The notes below the pieces were generated by a model. It saw only the letters and a program-made list of their open reading frames with translations, searched no databases and was not told the DNA's origin. The translations under genes were made by a program, and so were the position numbers. 64,000 nt of DNA, from positions 1-64,000 of the forward strand of contig NW_027473813.1 in assembly GCF_050947335.1 (NCBI RefSeq). Direction: 5' to 3'. Of the stretch, positions 14,609 to 30,047 are shown piece after piece (positions within the stretch are counted from its first letter, which is position 1; every line of letters begins with the position of its first letter). Origin of the DNA: Megachile rotundata. Taxonomy: Eukaryota; Arthropoda; Insecta; Hymenoptera; Megachilidae.

Positions 14609-15853
14609 CGGGAGATCCACAATTACTATACTCATTACTCTTATTATTATCAATCTAACTCATATTATTAGCCATATTATGCTTATATGATCGATAGAAC
14701 GACAATTACTATACTTATTACTCTTATTATTATAAATCTAACTCATATTATTAGCCATTTAATGCTTATATGATCGATAGAACGACAATTACTATACTCA
14801 TTACTCTTATTATTATCAATCTAACTCATATTATTAGCCATATTATGCTTATATGATCGACAGAACGACAATCACTATTCTTACCACTCTTATTATTATC
14901 AAACTAACTCATATTATTAGCCATATTATGCTTATATGATCGATAGAACGACAATTACTATACTAATTAGTCTTATTATTATAAATCTAACTCATACTAT
15001 TAGCCATATTATACTTATGTGATCGAAAGAACGATAATTACTATACCTATTACGCTTATTATTATCAATCTAACTCATATTATTAGCCATATTATGCTTG
15101 TGGGATCGATAGAACGACAATTACTATACTTATTACTCTCATTATTATCAACCTAACTCATATTATTAGCCATATTATGCTTATATGACCGAGAGATCCA
15201 CAATTACTATACTCATTACTCTTATTATTATCAATCTAACTCATATTATTAGTCATATTATGCTTATATGATCGATAGAACGACAATTACTATACTCATT
15301 ACTCTTATTATTATCAATCTAACTCATATTATTAGCCATATTATGCTTAAATGATCGATAGAACGACAATTACTATACTTATTAGTCTTATTATTATCAA
15401 TCTAACTCATATTATTAGCCATATTATGCTTATATGATCGGTAGAACGATAATTACTATACCTATTACTCTTATTATTATCAATCTAACTCATATTATTA
15501 ACCATATTATGCAGATATGATCGATAGAGCGACAATTACTATACTCATTACTCTTATTATTATCAATCTAACTCATATTATTAGCCATATTATGCTTATA
15601 TGACCGACAGAACGACAATTACTATTCTTCTTACACTCACTGTTATCAATCTAACTCATATTATTAACCATATTATGCAAATATGATCGATAGAACGACA
15701 ATTACAATACCTATTACGCTTATTATTATCAATCTAACTCATATTATTAGCCATATTATGCTTATGTGATCGATAGAACGACAATTACTATACTTATTAC
15801 TCTCATTATTATCAACCTAACTCATATTATTAGTCATATTATGCTTATATGAC
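14609..15853. repeat. 15-monomer repeat, complete copy
   Basis: A 1,245-bp stretch starting at a ccgggagatcc monomer and followed by a second start of the same kind at 15854. Shared rare markers 1,245 bp apart include ccatttaatg (14755 and 16000), cgacag with acaatcactattc (14858 and 16103) and gcttgtgggatcg (about 15097 and 16342). The last five monomers (15439-15853, starting with cggtag) are not in the second copy. Confidence 0.87.
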
Positions 15854-16683
15854 CGGGAGATCCACAATTACTATACTCATTACTCTTATTATTATCAATC
15901 TAACTCATATTATTAGCCATATTATGCTTATATGATCGATAGAACGACAATTACTATACTTATTACTCTTATTATTATAAATCTAACTCATATTATTAGC
16001 CATTTAATGCTTATATGATCGATAGAACGACAATTACTATACTCATTACTCTTATTATTATCAATCTAACTCATATTATTAGCCATATTATGCTTATATG
16101 ATCGACAGAACGACAATCACTATTCTTACCACTCTTATTATTATCAAACTAACTCATATTATTAGCCATATTATGCTTATATGATCGATAGAACGACAAT
16201 TACTATACTAATTAGTCTTATTATTATAAATCTAACTCATACTATTAGCCATATTATACTTATGTGATCGAAAGAACGATAATTACTATACCTATTACGC
16301 TTATTATTATCAATCTAACTCATATTATTAGCCATATTATGCTTGTGGGATCGATAGAACGACAATTACTATACTTATTACTCTCAATATTATCAACCTA
16401 ACTCATATTATTAGCCATATTATGCTTATATGACCGAGAGATCCACAATTACTATACTCATTACTCTTATTATTATCAATCTAACTCATATTATTAGTCA
16501 TATTATGCTTATATGATCGATAGAACGACAATTACTATACTCATTACTCTTATTATTATCAGTCTAACTCATATTATTAGCCATATTATGCTTAAATGAT
16601 CGATAGAACGACAATTACTATACTTATTAGTCTTATTATTATCAATCTAACTCATATTATTAGCCATATTATGCTTATATGAT
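15854..16683. repeat. 15-monomer repeat, partial second copy (10 monomers)
   Basis: It matches 14609-15438 class by class and then departs at 16684, where a cgatagaacgacaatgac monomer replaces the cggtag monomer of copy 1. Small private changes include atcagtctaac near 16560 and tctcaatatt near 16383. Confidence 0.85.
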
Positions 16684-19600
16684 CGATAGAACGACAATGA
16701 CTATACTTATTACTCTTATTATTATAAATCTAACTCATATTATTAGCCATATAATGCTTATATGATCGATAGAACGACAATTACTATACTCATTACTCTT
16801 ATTATTATCAATCTAACTCATATTATTAGCCATATTTTGCTTATATGACCGAGAGATCCACAATTACTATACTCATTACTCTTATTATTATCAATCTAAC
16901 TCATATTATTAGCCATATTATGCTTATATGATCAGCAGAACGACAATTACTATACTTATTACACTCACTATTATCAATCTAACTCATATTATTAACCATA
17001 TTATGCGGATATGATCGATAGAACGACAATTACTATACTCACTACTCTTATTATTATCAATATAACTCATATTATTAGCCATATTATGCTTATATGATCG
17101 ATAGGACGACAATTACTATACTTATTACTCTTATTATTATCAATCTAACTCATATTATTAGCCATATTATGCTTATATGATCGATAGGAGGACAATCTCT
17201 ATACATATTATTCTTATTTTTATCAACCTAACTCATATTATTAGCCATATTATGCTTAAATGATCGATATAACGACAATTACTATACTAATTAGTCTTAT
17301 TATTATAAATCTCACTCATACTATTAGCCATATTATACTTATGTGATCGAAAGAACGATAATTACTATACCTATTACGCTTATTATTATAAATCTAACTC
17401 ATATTATTAGCCATATTATGCTTATATGATCGATAGAACGACAATTACTATACTCACTACTCTTATTATTATCAATCTAACTCATATGATTAGCCATATT
17501 ATGCTTATATGATCGACAGAACGACAATCACTATACTTACTACTCTTATTATTATCAATCTAACTCATATTATTAGCCATATTATGATTATGTGATCGAT
17601 AGAACGACAATTACTATACTTATTACACTCACTATTATCAATCTAACTCATATTATTAGCCATATTATGCTTATATGACCGAGAGATCCACAATTACTAT
17701 ACTCATTACTCTTATTATTATCAATCTAACTCATATTATTAGTCATATTATGCTTATATGATCGATAGAACGACAATTACTATACTCATTACTCTTATTA
17801 TTATCAATCTAACTCATATTATTAGCCATATTATGCTTAAATGATCGATAGAACGACAATTACTATACTTATTAGTCTTATTATTATCAATCTAACTCAT
17901 ATTATTAGCCACATTATCCTTATATGATCGATAGAACGACAATGACTATACTTATTACTCTTATTATTATAAATCTAACTCATATTATTAGCCATATAAT
18001 GCTTATATGATCGATAGAACGACAATTACTATACTCATTACTCTTATTATTATCAATATAACTCATATTATTAGCCATATTATGCTTATATGATCGACAG
18101 AACGACAATCACTATACTTACTACTCTTATTATTATCAATCTAACTCATATTATTAGCCATATTATGATTATGTGATCGATAGAACGACAATTACTATAC
18201 TTATTACACTCACTATTATCAATCTAACTCATATTATTAACCATATTATGCAGATATGATCGATAGCACGACATTTACTATACTTATTATTCTTATTTTT
18301 ATCAACCTAACTCATATTATTAGCCATATTATGCTTGAATGATCGATAGAACGACAATTACTATACTAATTAGTCTTATTATTATAAATCTAACTCATAC
18401 TATTAGCCATATTATACTTATGTGATCGAAAGAACGATAATTACTATACCTATTACGCTTATTATTATCAATCTAACTCATATTATTAGCCATATTATAC
18501 TTATGTGATCGATAGAACGACAATTACTATACTTATTACTCTCATTATTATCAACCTAACTCATATTATTAGCCATATTATGCTTATATGACCGAGAGAT
18601 CCACAATTACTATACTCATTACTCTTATTATTATCAATCTAACTCATATTATTAGCCATATTATGCTTATATGATCAGCAGAACGACAATTACTATACTT
18701 ATTACACTCACTATTATCAATCTAACTCATATTATTAACCATATTATGCGGATATCATCGATAGAACGACAATTACTATACTCACTACTCTTATTATTAT
18801 CAATCTAACTCATATTATTAGCCATATTATGCTTATATGATCGATAGAACGACAATTACTATACTCATTACTCTTATTATTATCAATCTAACTCGTATGA
18901 TTAGCCATATTATGCTTATATGATCGACAGAACGACAATCACTATACTTACTACTCTTATTATTATCAATCTAACTCATATTATTAGCCATATTATGATT
19001 ATGTGATCGATAGAACGACAATTACTATACTTATTACACTCACTATTATCAATCTAACTCATATTATTAGCCATATTATGCTTATATGACCGAGAGATCC
19101 ACAATTACTATACTCATTACTCTTATTATTATCAATCTAACTCATATTATTAGTCATATTATGCTTATATGATCGATAGAACGACAATTACTATACTCAT
19201 TACTCTTATTATTATCAATCTAACTCATATTATTAGCCATATTATGCTTAAATGATCGATAGAACGACAATTACTATACTTATTAGTCTTATTATTATCA
19301 ATCTAACTCATATTATTAGCCACATTATGCTTATATGATCGATAGAACGACAATTACTATACTAATTAGTCTTATTATTATAAATCTAACTCATACTATT
19401 AGCCATATTATACTTATGTGATCGAAAGAACGATAATTACTATACCTATTACGCTTATTATTATCAATCTAACTCATATTATTAGCCATATTATGCTTAT
19501 GTGATCGATAGAACGACAATAACTATACTTATTACTCTCATTATTATCAACCTAACTCATATTATTAGCCATATTATGCTTATATGACCGAGAGATCCAC

Positions 19601-19837
19601 AATTACTATACTCATTACTCTTATTATTATCAATCTAACTCATATTATTAGCCATATTATGCTTATATGATCAGCAGAACGACAATTACTATACTTATTA
19701 CTCTCACTATTATCAATCTAACTCATATTATTAACCATATTATGCGGATATGATCGATAGAACGACAATTACTATACTCACTACTCTTATTATTATCAAT
19801 CTAACTCATATTATTAGCCATATTATGCTTATATGAT

Positions 19838-21165
19838 CGATAGAACGACAATTACTATACTCATTACTCTTATTATTATCAATCTAACTCGTATTATTAG
19901 CCATATTATGCTTATATGATCGACAGAACGACAATTACTATACTTATTACTCTTATTATTATCAATCTAACTCATATTATTAGCCATATTATGCTTATAT
20001 GATCGGTAGAACGATAATTACTATACCTGTTACTCTTATTATTATCAATCTAACTCATATTATTAACCATATTATGCAGATATGATCGATAGAACGACAA
20101 TTACTATACTCATTACTCTTATTATTATCAAACTAACTCATATTATTAGCCATATTATGCTTATATGAACGACAGAACGACAATTACTATTCTTCTTACA
20201 CTCACTGTTATCAATCTAACTCATATTATTAGCCATATTGTGCTCATACGATCGACACAACGACAATTACTATACATATTACTCTTACTAGTATCAATCT
20301 AACTCATATTATTAGTCACATTATGCTTATATGATCGATAGAAAGACAATTACTATACTCACTACTCTTATTATTATCAATCTAACTCATATTATTAGCC
20401 ATATTATGCTTATATGATCGATAGGACGACAATTACTATACTTATTACTCTTATTATTATCAATCTAACTCATATTATTAGCCATATTATGCTTATATGA
20501 TCGATAGGAGGACAATCTCTATACTTATTATTCTTATTTTTATCAACCTAACTCATATTATTGGCCATATTATGCTTAAATGATCGATAGAACGACAATT
20601 ACTATACTAATTAGTCTTATTATTATAAATCTCACTCATACTATTAGCCATATTATACTTATGTGATCGAAAGAACGATAATTACTATACCTATTACGCT
20701 TATTATTATAAATCTAACTCATATTATTAGCCATATTATGCTTATATGATCGATAGAACGACAATTACTATACTCACTACTCTTATTATTATCAATCTAA
20801 CTCATATGATTAGCCGTATTATGCTTATATGATCGACAGAACGACAATCACTATACTTACTACTCTTATTATTATCAATCTAACTCATATTATTAGCCAT
20901 ATTATGCTTATATGATCAGCAGAACGACAATTACTATACTTATTACACTCACTATTATCAATCTAACTCATATTATTAACCATATTATGCGGATATGATC
21001 GATAGAACGACAATTACAATACTCACTACTCTTATTATTATCAATCTAACTCATATTATTAGCCATATTATGCTTATATGATCGATAGAACGACAATTAC
21101 TATACTCATTACTCTTATTATTATCAATCTAACTCATATTATTAGCCGTATTATGCTTATATGAT
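19838..21165. repeat. 16-monomer segment duplicated 4,150 bp downstream (copy 1)
   Basis: This 1,328-bp segment matches 23988-25315 at a displacement of exactly 50 monomers. Markers are taactcgtatt, the cgacacaacg head (20253 and 24403), actagtatc, and ggaggacaatctc (20502 and 24652). Before 19838 and from 21166 the two copies differ in class, so the ends coincide with monomer boundaries within my resolution. Confidence 0.85.
20253..20335. repeat. First cgacacaacg-class marker monomer
   Basis: A rare head class (tcatacgatcgacacaacg) with actagtatc in the middle, useful as a tracer of large duplications. I find it at 20253, 24403, 28719, 29383, 36190, 37186, 42914, 43910, 49054 and 50048. From 28 kb on it comes in pairs: 8 monomers apart in the first pair and 12 apart in the next three, the last pair being 2 bp short because of an indel. 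Confidence 0.88.
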
Positions 21166-21497
21166 CGACAGAACGACAATCACTATACTTACTACTCTTA
21201 TTATTATCAATCTAACTCATATTATTAGACATATTATGATTATGTGATCGATAGAACGACAATTACTATACTTATTACACTCACTATTATCAATCTAACT
21301 CATATTATTAACCATATTATGCAGATATGATCGATAGCACGACATTTACTATACTTATTACTCTTATTATTATCAAACTAACTCATATTATTAGCCATAT
21401 TATGCTTATATGATCGATAGAACGACAATTACTATACCCATTACTCTTATTATTATCAATCTAACTCATATTATTAGTCATATTATGCTTATATGAT

Positions 21498-21580
21498 CAA
21501 AAGGACGACAATTACTATACTTATTACTCTTATTATTATCAATCTAACTCATATTATTAGCCATATTATGCTTATATGAT
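21498..21580. repeat. Rare gatcaaaagg-class monomer
   Basis: The head is caaaaggacg instead of cgatagaacg. I find it only at 21498, 30629 and 63255, always followed by a cagcag monomer. It traces a short segment copied to three distant places. Confidence 0.85.
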
Positions 21581-22244
21581 CAGCAGAACGACAATTACTA
21601 TACTTATTACACTCACTATTATCAATCTTACTCATATTATTAACCATATTATGCGGATATGATCGATAGAACGACAATTACTATACTCACTACTCTTATT
21701 ATTATCAATCTAACTCATATTATTAGCCATATTATGCTTATATGATCGATAGGAGGACAATCACTATACTTATTATTCTTATTTTTATCAACCTAACTCA
21801 TATTATTAGCCATATTATGCTTAAATGATCGATAAAACGACAATTACTATACTAATTAGTCTTATTATTATCAATCTAACTCATATTATTAGCCATATTA
21901 TGCTTATATGATCGATAGGACGACAATTACTATACCTATTACGCTTATTATTATCAATCTAACTCATATTATTAGCCATATTATGCTTGTGGGATCGATA
22001 GAACGACAATTACTATACTTATTACTCTCATTATTATCAACCTAACTCATATTATTAGCCATATTATGCTTATATGACCGAGAGATCCACAATTACTATA
22101 CTCATTACTCTTATTATTATCAATCTAACTCATATTATTAGTCATATTATGCTTATATGATCGATAGAACGACAATTACTATACTCATTACTCTTATTAT
22201 TATCAATCTAACTCATATTATTAGCCATATAATGCTTAAATGAT

Positions 22245-25200
22245 CGATAGAACGACAATTACTATACTCACTACTCTTATTATTATCAATCTAACTCAAA
22301 TTATTAGCCATATTATGCTTATATGATCGATAGGAGGACAATCACTATACTTATTATTCTTATTTTTATCAACCTAACTCATATTATTAGCCATATTATG
22401 CTTAAATGATCGATGGAACGACAATTACTATACTAATTAGTCTTATTATTATAAATCTAACTCATACTATTAGCCATATTATACTTATGTGATCGAAAGA
22501 ACGATAATTACTATACCTATTACGCTTACTATTATCAATCTAACTCATATTATTAGCCATATTGTGCTTATGTGATCGATAGAACGACAATTACTATACT
22601 TATTACTCTCATTATTATCAACCTAACTCATATTATTAGCCATATTATGCTTATATGACCGAGAGATCCACAATTACTATACTCATTACTCTTATTATTA
22701 TCAATCTAACTAATACTATTAGTCATATTATGCTTATATTATCGATAGAACGACAATTACTATACTCATTACTCTTATTATTATCAATCTAACTCATATT
22801 ATTAGCCATATTATGCTTAAATGATCGATAGAACGACAATTACTATACTTATTAGTCTTATTATTATCAATCTAACTCATATTATTAGCCATATTATGCT
22901 AATATGATCGATAGAACGACAATGACTATACTTATTACTCTTATTATTATAAATCTAACTCATATTATTAGCCATATAATGCTTATATGATCGATAGAAC
23001 GACAATTACTATACTTATTACTCTTATTATTATCAATCTAACTCATATTATTAGCCATATTATGCTTATATGATCGAGAGAACGACAATTACTATACTTA
23101 TTACACTCACTATTATCAATCTAACTCATATTATTAACCATATTATGCAGATATGATCGATAGAACGACAATTACTATACTCATTACTCTTATTATTATC
23201 AATCTAACTAATATTATTAACCATATTATGCAAATATGATCGATAGAACGACAATTACTATACTCATTACTCTTATTATTATCAATCTAACTCATATGAT
23301 TAGCCATATTATGCTTATATGATCGATAGGACGACAATTACTATACTTATTACTCTTATTATTATCAATCTAACTCATATTATTAGCCATATTATGCTTA
23401 TATGATCAGCAGAACGACAATTACTATACTTATTACACTCACTATTATCAATCTAACTCATATTATTAACCATATTATGCAGATATGATCGATGGAACGA
23501 CAATGACTATACTTATTAGTCTTATTATTATCAATCTAACTCATATTATTAGCCATATTATGCTTATATGATCGATAGGACGACAATTACTATACTTATT
23601 ACTCTTATTATTATCAATCTAACTCATATTATTAGCCATATTATGCTTATATGATCAGCAGAACGACAATTACTATACTTCTTACACTCACTATTATCAA
23701 TCTTACTCATATTATTAACCATATTATGCAGATATGATCGATAGAATGACAATTACTATACTCACTACTCTTATTATTATCAATCTAACTCATATTATTA
23801 GCCATATTATGCTTATATGATCGATAGATCGACAATTACTATACTTATTACTCTTATTATTATCAATCTAACTCAAATTATTAGCCATATTATGCTTATA
23901 TGGTCGATAGGAGGACAATCACTATACTTATTATTCTTATTTTTATCAATCTAACTCATATTATTAGCCATATTATGCTTATATGATCGATAGAACGACA
24001 ATTACTATACTCATTACTCTTATTATTATCAATCTAACTCGTATTATTAGCCATATTATGCTTATATGATCGACAGAACGACAATTACTATACTTATTAC
24101 TCTTATTATTATCAATCTAACTCATATTATTAGCCATATTATGCTTATATGATCGGTAGAACGATAATTACTATACCTGTTACTCTTATTATTATCAATC
24201 TAACTCATATTATTAACCATATTATGCAGATATGATCGATAGAACGACAATTACTATACTCATTACTCTTATTATTATCAAACTAACTCATATTATTAGC
24301 CATATTATGCTTATATGATCGACAGAACGACAATTACTATTCTTCTTACACTCACTGTTATCAATCTAACTCATATTATTAGCCATATTGTGCTCATACG
24401 ATCGACACAACGACAATTACTATACTTATTACTCTTACTAGTATCAATCTAACTCATATTATTAGTCACATTATGCTTATATGATCGATAGAACGACAAT
24501 TACTATACTCACTACTCTTATTATTATCAATCTAACTCATATTATTAGCCATATTATGCTTATATGATCGATAGGACGACAATTACTATACTTATTACTC
24601 TTATTATTATCAATCTAACTCATATTATTAGACATATTATGCTTATATGATCGATAGGAGGACAATCTCTACACTTATTATTCTTATTTTTATCAACCTA
24701 ACTCATATTATTAGCCATATTATGCTTAAATGATCGATAGAACGACAATTACTATACTAATTAGTCTTATTATTATAAATCTCACTCATACTATTAGCCA
24801 TATTATACTTATGTGATCGAAAGAACGATAATTACTATACCTATTACGCTTATTATTATAAATCTAACTCATATTATTAGCCATATTATGCTTATATGAT
24901 CGATAGAACGACAATTACTATACTCACTACTCTTATTATTATCAATCTAACTCATATGATTAGCCGTATTATGCTTATATGATCGACAGAACGACAATCA
25001 CTATACTTACTACTCTTATTATTATCAATCTAACTCATATTATTAGCCATATTATGCTTATATGATCAGCAGAACGACAATTACTATACTTATTACACTC
25101 ACTATTATCAATCTAACTCATATTATTAACCATATTATGCGGATATGATCGATAGAACGACAATTACAATACTCACTACTCTTATTATTATCAATCTAAC

Positions 25201-25398
25201 TCATATTATTAGCCATATTATGCTTATATGATCGATAGAACGACAATTACTATACTCATTACTCTTATTATTATCAATCTAACTCATATTATTAGCCGTA
25301 TTATGCTTATATGATCGACAGAACGACAATTACTATACTCACTACTCTTATTATTATCAATCTAACTCATATTATTAGCCATATTATGCTTATATGAT
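22245..25398. repeat. 38-monomer repeat, copy 1
   Basis: A 3,154-bp unit. Its first part resembles 13281-14357 (108 monomers upstream), and about its first 20 monomers are repeated from 25399 on at exactly 38 monomers. Paired markers are ccgagagatcc with ctaatactatt (22660 and 25814), cgatggaacg (23490 and 26644), cttcttacac (23656 and 26810) and the ggtcgatagg head (23905 and 27059). The two copies diverge inside the monomer at 23905. The latter half (23988-25315) is the copy of 19838-21165, so this unit is a composite. Confidence 0.85.
23988..25315. repeat. 16-monomer segment duplicated from 19838 (copy 2)
   Basis: Second copy of the 1,328-bp segment at 19838-21165, 50 monomers downstream. 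It ends where the next monomer (25316, cgacag) has ctcactactc instead of the cttactactc of 21166. Confidence 0.85.
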
Positions 25399-27556
25399 CG
25401 ATAGAACGACAATTACTATACTTATTACTCTTATTATTATCAATCTAACTCAAATTATTAGCCATATTATGCTTATATGATCGATAGGAGGACAATCACT
25501 ATACTTATTATTCTTATTTTTATCAACCTAACTCATATTATTAGCCATATTATGCTTAAATGATCGATGGAACGACAATTACTATACTAATTAGTCTTAT
25601 TATTATAAATCTAACTCATACTGTTAGCCATATTATACTTATGTGTTCGAAAGAACGATAATTACTATACCTATTACGCTTACTATTATCAATCTAACTC
25701 ATATTATTAGCCATATTGTGCTTATGTGATCGATAGAACGACAATTACTATACTTATTACTCTCATTATTATCAACCTAACTCATATTATTAGCCATATT
25801 ATGCTTATATGACCGAGAGATCCACAATTACTATACTCATTACTCTTATTATTATCAATCTAACTAATACTATTAGTCATATTATGCTTATATTATCGAT
25901 AGAACGACAATTACTATACTCATTACTCTTATTATTATCAATCTAACTCATATTATTAGCCATATTATGCTTAAATGATCGATAGAACGACAATTACTAT
26001 ACTTATTAGTCTTATTATTATCAATCTAACTCATATTATTAGCCATATTATGCTAATATGATCGATAGAACGACAATGACTATACTTATTACTCTTATTA
26101 TTATAAATCTAACTCATATTATTAGACATATAATGCTTATATGATCGATAGAACGACAATTACTATACTTATTACTCTTATTATTATCAATCTAACTCAT
26201 ATTATTAGCCATATTATGCTTATATGATCGACAGAACGACAATTACTATACTTATTACACTCACTATTATCAATCTAACTCATATTATTAACCATATTAT
26301 GCAGATATGATCGATAGAACGACAATTACTATACTCATTACTCTTATTATTATCAATCTAACTAATATTATTAACCATATTATGCAAATATGATCGATAG
26401 AACGACAATTACTATACTCATTACTCTTATTATTATCAATCTAACTCATATGATTAGCCATATTATGCTTATATGATCGATAGGACGACAATTACTATAC
26501 TTATTACTCTTATTATTATCAATCTAACTCATATTATTAGCCATATTATGCTTATATGATCAGCAGAACGACAATTACTATACTTATTACACTCACTATT
26601 ATCAATCTAACTCATATTATTAACCATATTATGCAGATATGATCGATGGAACGACAATTACTATACTTATTAGTCTTATTATTATCAATCTAACTCATAT
26701 TATTAGCCATATTATGCTTATATGATCGATAGGACGACAATTACTATACTTATTACTCTTATTATTATCAATCTAACTCATATTATTAGCCATATTATGC
26801 TTATATGATCAGCAGAACGACAATTACTATACTTCTTACACTCACTATTATCAATCTTACTCATATTATTAACCATATTATGCAGATATGATCGATAGAA
26901 TGACAATTACTATACTCACTACTCTTATTATTATCAATCTAACTCATATTATTAGCCATATTATGCTTATATGATCGATAGAACGACAATTACTATACTT
27001 ATTACTCTTATTATTATCAATCTAACTCAAATTATTAGCCATATTATGCTTATATGGTCGATAGGAGGACAATCACTATACTTATTATTCTTATTTTTAT
27101 CAACCTAACTCATATTATTAGCCATATTATGCTTAAATGATCGATAGAACGACAATTACTATACTAATTAGTCTTATTATTATAAATCTAACTCATACTA
27201 TTAGCCATATTATACTTATGTGATCGAAAGAACGATAATTACTATACCTATTACGCTTACTATTATCAATCTAACTCATATTATTAGTCATATTATGCTT
27301 ATGTGATCGATAGAACGACAATTACTATACTTATTACTCTCATTATTATCAACCTAACTCATATTATTAGCCATATTATGCTTATATGACCGAGAGATCC
27401 ACAATTACTATACTCATTACTCTTATTATTATCAATCTAACTCATATTATTAGTCATATTATGCTTATATTATCGATAGAACGACAATTACTATACTCAT
27501 TACTCCTATTATTATCAATCTAACTCATATTATTAGCCATATTATGCTTATATGAT
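25399..27556. repeat. 26-monomer segment, repeated at 31127 (copy 1)
   Basis: A 2,158-bp run that recurs 5,728 bp later (69 monomers plus one inserted base) at 31127-33284. Markers include ctcaaatt, cgatggaacg, ccgagagatcc at 25814 and 31542, and ttatattat tails. The first 20 or so monomers are also a copy of 22245 onwards. Copy 1 ends where a cgacag monomer (27557) stands against a cagcag monomer (33285) in the other copy. Confidence 0.84.
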
Positions 27557-28054
27557 CGACAGAACGACAATTACTATACTTATTACACTCACTATTATCA
27601 ATCTAACTCATTTTATTAACCATATTATGCAGATATGATCGATAGAACGACAATTACTATACTCATTAGTCTTATTATTATCAATCTAACTAATATTATT
27701 AACCATATTATGCAAATATGATCGATAGAACGACAATTACTATACTCATTACTCTTATTTTTATCAATCTAACTCATATGATTAGCCATATTATGCTTAT
27801 ATGATCGATAGGACGACAATTACTATAATTATTACTCTTATTATTATCAATCTAACTCATATTATTAGCCATATTATGCTTATATGATCAGCAGAACGAC
27901 AATTACTATACTTATTACACTCACTATTATCAATCTAACTCATATTATTAACCATATTATGCAGATATGATCGATGGAACGACAATTACTATACTTATTA
28001 CTCTTATTATTATCAACCTAACTCATATTATTAGCCATATTGTGCTTATCTGAC

Positions 28055-28137
28055 CGAGACATCCACAATTACTATACTCATTACTCTTATTATTATCAAT
28101 CTAACTCATATTATTAGCCATATTATGCTTATATGAT
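28055..28137. repeat. First ctgaccgagacatcc marker monomer
   Basis: A subtype of the ccgagagatcc class with a c at the gagacatcc position and an upstream ttatctga tail. It occurs at 28055, 35526, 42250, 47892, 54033, 58929 and 62176. The spacings are 90, 81, 68, 74, 59 and 39 monomers once indels are counted, so it indexes the large HORs of the right half. Confidence 0.9.
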
Positions 28138-29963
28138 CGATAGAACGACAATTACTATACTTATTACTCTTATTATTATCAATCTAACTCATATTATTCG
28201 CCATATTATGCTTATATGATCGATAGAACGACAATTACTATACTCACTATTCTTATTATTATCAATCTAACTCATATTATTAGCCATATTATGCTTATAT
28301 GATCGATAGAACGACAATTACTATACTCATTACTCTTATTATTATCAATCTAACTCATATTATTAGCCATATTGTGCTTATATGACCGAGAGATCCACAA
28401 TTACTATACTCATTACTCTTATTATTATCAATCTAACTCATATTATTAGCCAAATTATGCTTATATGATCGACAGAACGACAATTACTATACTTATTACT
28501 CTTATTATTATCAATCTAACTCATATTATTAGCCATATTATGCTTATATGATCGATAGAACGACAATTACTATACTCATTACTCTTATTATTATCAATCT
28601 AACTCGTATTATTAGCCATATTATGCTTATATGATCGACAGAACGACAATTACTATTCTTCTTACACTCACTGTTATCAATCTAACTCATATTATTAGCC
28701 ATATTGTGCTCATACGATCGACACAACGACAATTACTATACTTATTACTTTTACTAGTATCAATCTAACTCATATTATTAGTCACATTATGCTTATATGA
28801 TCGATAGAACGACAATTACTATACTCACTACTCTTATTATTATCAATCTAACTCATATTATTAGCCATATTATGCTTATATGATCGATAGGACGACAATT
28901 ACTATACTTATTACTCTTATTATTATCAATCTAACTCATATTATTAGCCATATTATGCTTATATGATCGATAGGAGGACAATCTCTATACTTATTATTCT
29001 TATTTTTATCAACCTAACTCATATTATTAGCCATATTATGCTTAAATGATCGATAGAACGACAATTACTATACTAATTAGTCTTATTATTATCAATCTAA
29101 CTCATATTATTAGCCATATTATACTTATATGATCGACAGAACGACAATTACTATACTTATTACTCTTATTATTATCAATCTAACTCATATTATTAGCCAT
29201 ATTATGCTTATATGATCGATAGAACGACAATTACTATACACATTACTCTTATTATTATCAATCTAACTCGTATTATTAGCCATATTATGCTTATATGATC
29301 GACAGAACGACAATTACTATTCTTCTTACACTCACTGTTATCAATCTAACTCATATTATTAGCCATATTGTGCTCATACGATCGACACAACGACAATTAC
29401 TATACTTATTACTCTTACTAGTATCAATCTAACTCATATTATTAGTCACATTATGCTTATATGATCGATAGAACGACAATTACTATACTCACTACTCTTA
29501 TTATTATCAATCTAACTCATATTATTAGCCATATTATGCTTATATGATCGATAGGACGACAATTACTATACTTATTACTCTTATTATTATCAATCTAACT
29601 CATATTATTAGCCATATTATGCTTATATGATCGATAGGAGGACAATCTCTATACTTATTATTCTTATTTTTATCAACCTAACTCATATTATTAGCCATAT
29701 TATGCTTAAATGATCGATAGAACGACAATTACTATACTAATTAGTCTAATTATTATAAATCTCACTCATACTATTAGCCATATTATACTTATGTGATCGA
29801 AAGAACGATAATTACTATACCTATTACGCTTATTATTATAAATCTAACTCATATTATTAGCCATATTATGCTTATATGATCGATAGAACGACAATTACTA
29901 TACTCACTACTCTTATTATTATCAATCTAACTCATATGATTAGCCGTATTATGCTTATATGAT

Positions 29964-30047
29964 CGACAGAACGACAATCACCTATACTTACTACTCTTAT
30001 TATTATCAATCTAACTCATATTATTAGCCATATTATGCTTATATGAT
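29964..30047. repeat. 84-bp monomer with a one-base insertion (first register change)
   Basis: A cgacag monomer reading aatcacctatac where relatives at 20831 and 24981 read aatcactatac, so one extra c at 29981/29982. It is the first net length change in the window, after 361 monomers in perfect register. The same insertion is shared by 37767, 44491 and 50629, so these four copies descend from one inserted ancestor. Confidence 0.92.

Larger units (their letters stand above)
16684..22244. repeat. Heterogeneous satellite stretch, 67 monomers
   Basis: All monomers are 83 bp and belong to right-hand classes, but no single HOR period dominates. Recurrent small blocks include the cgacag monomer with acaatcac followed by attatgattatgtg (17514, 18095, 18925, 21166), the cgatagcacgacattt head (18261, 21332), gcggatat tails, and ggaggacaatctc (17182, 20502). 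A 16-monomer part (19838-21165) is repeated 50 monomers downstream. No unique sequence breaks the stretch. Confidence 0.8.
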
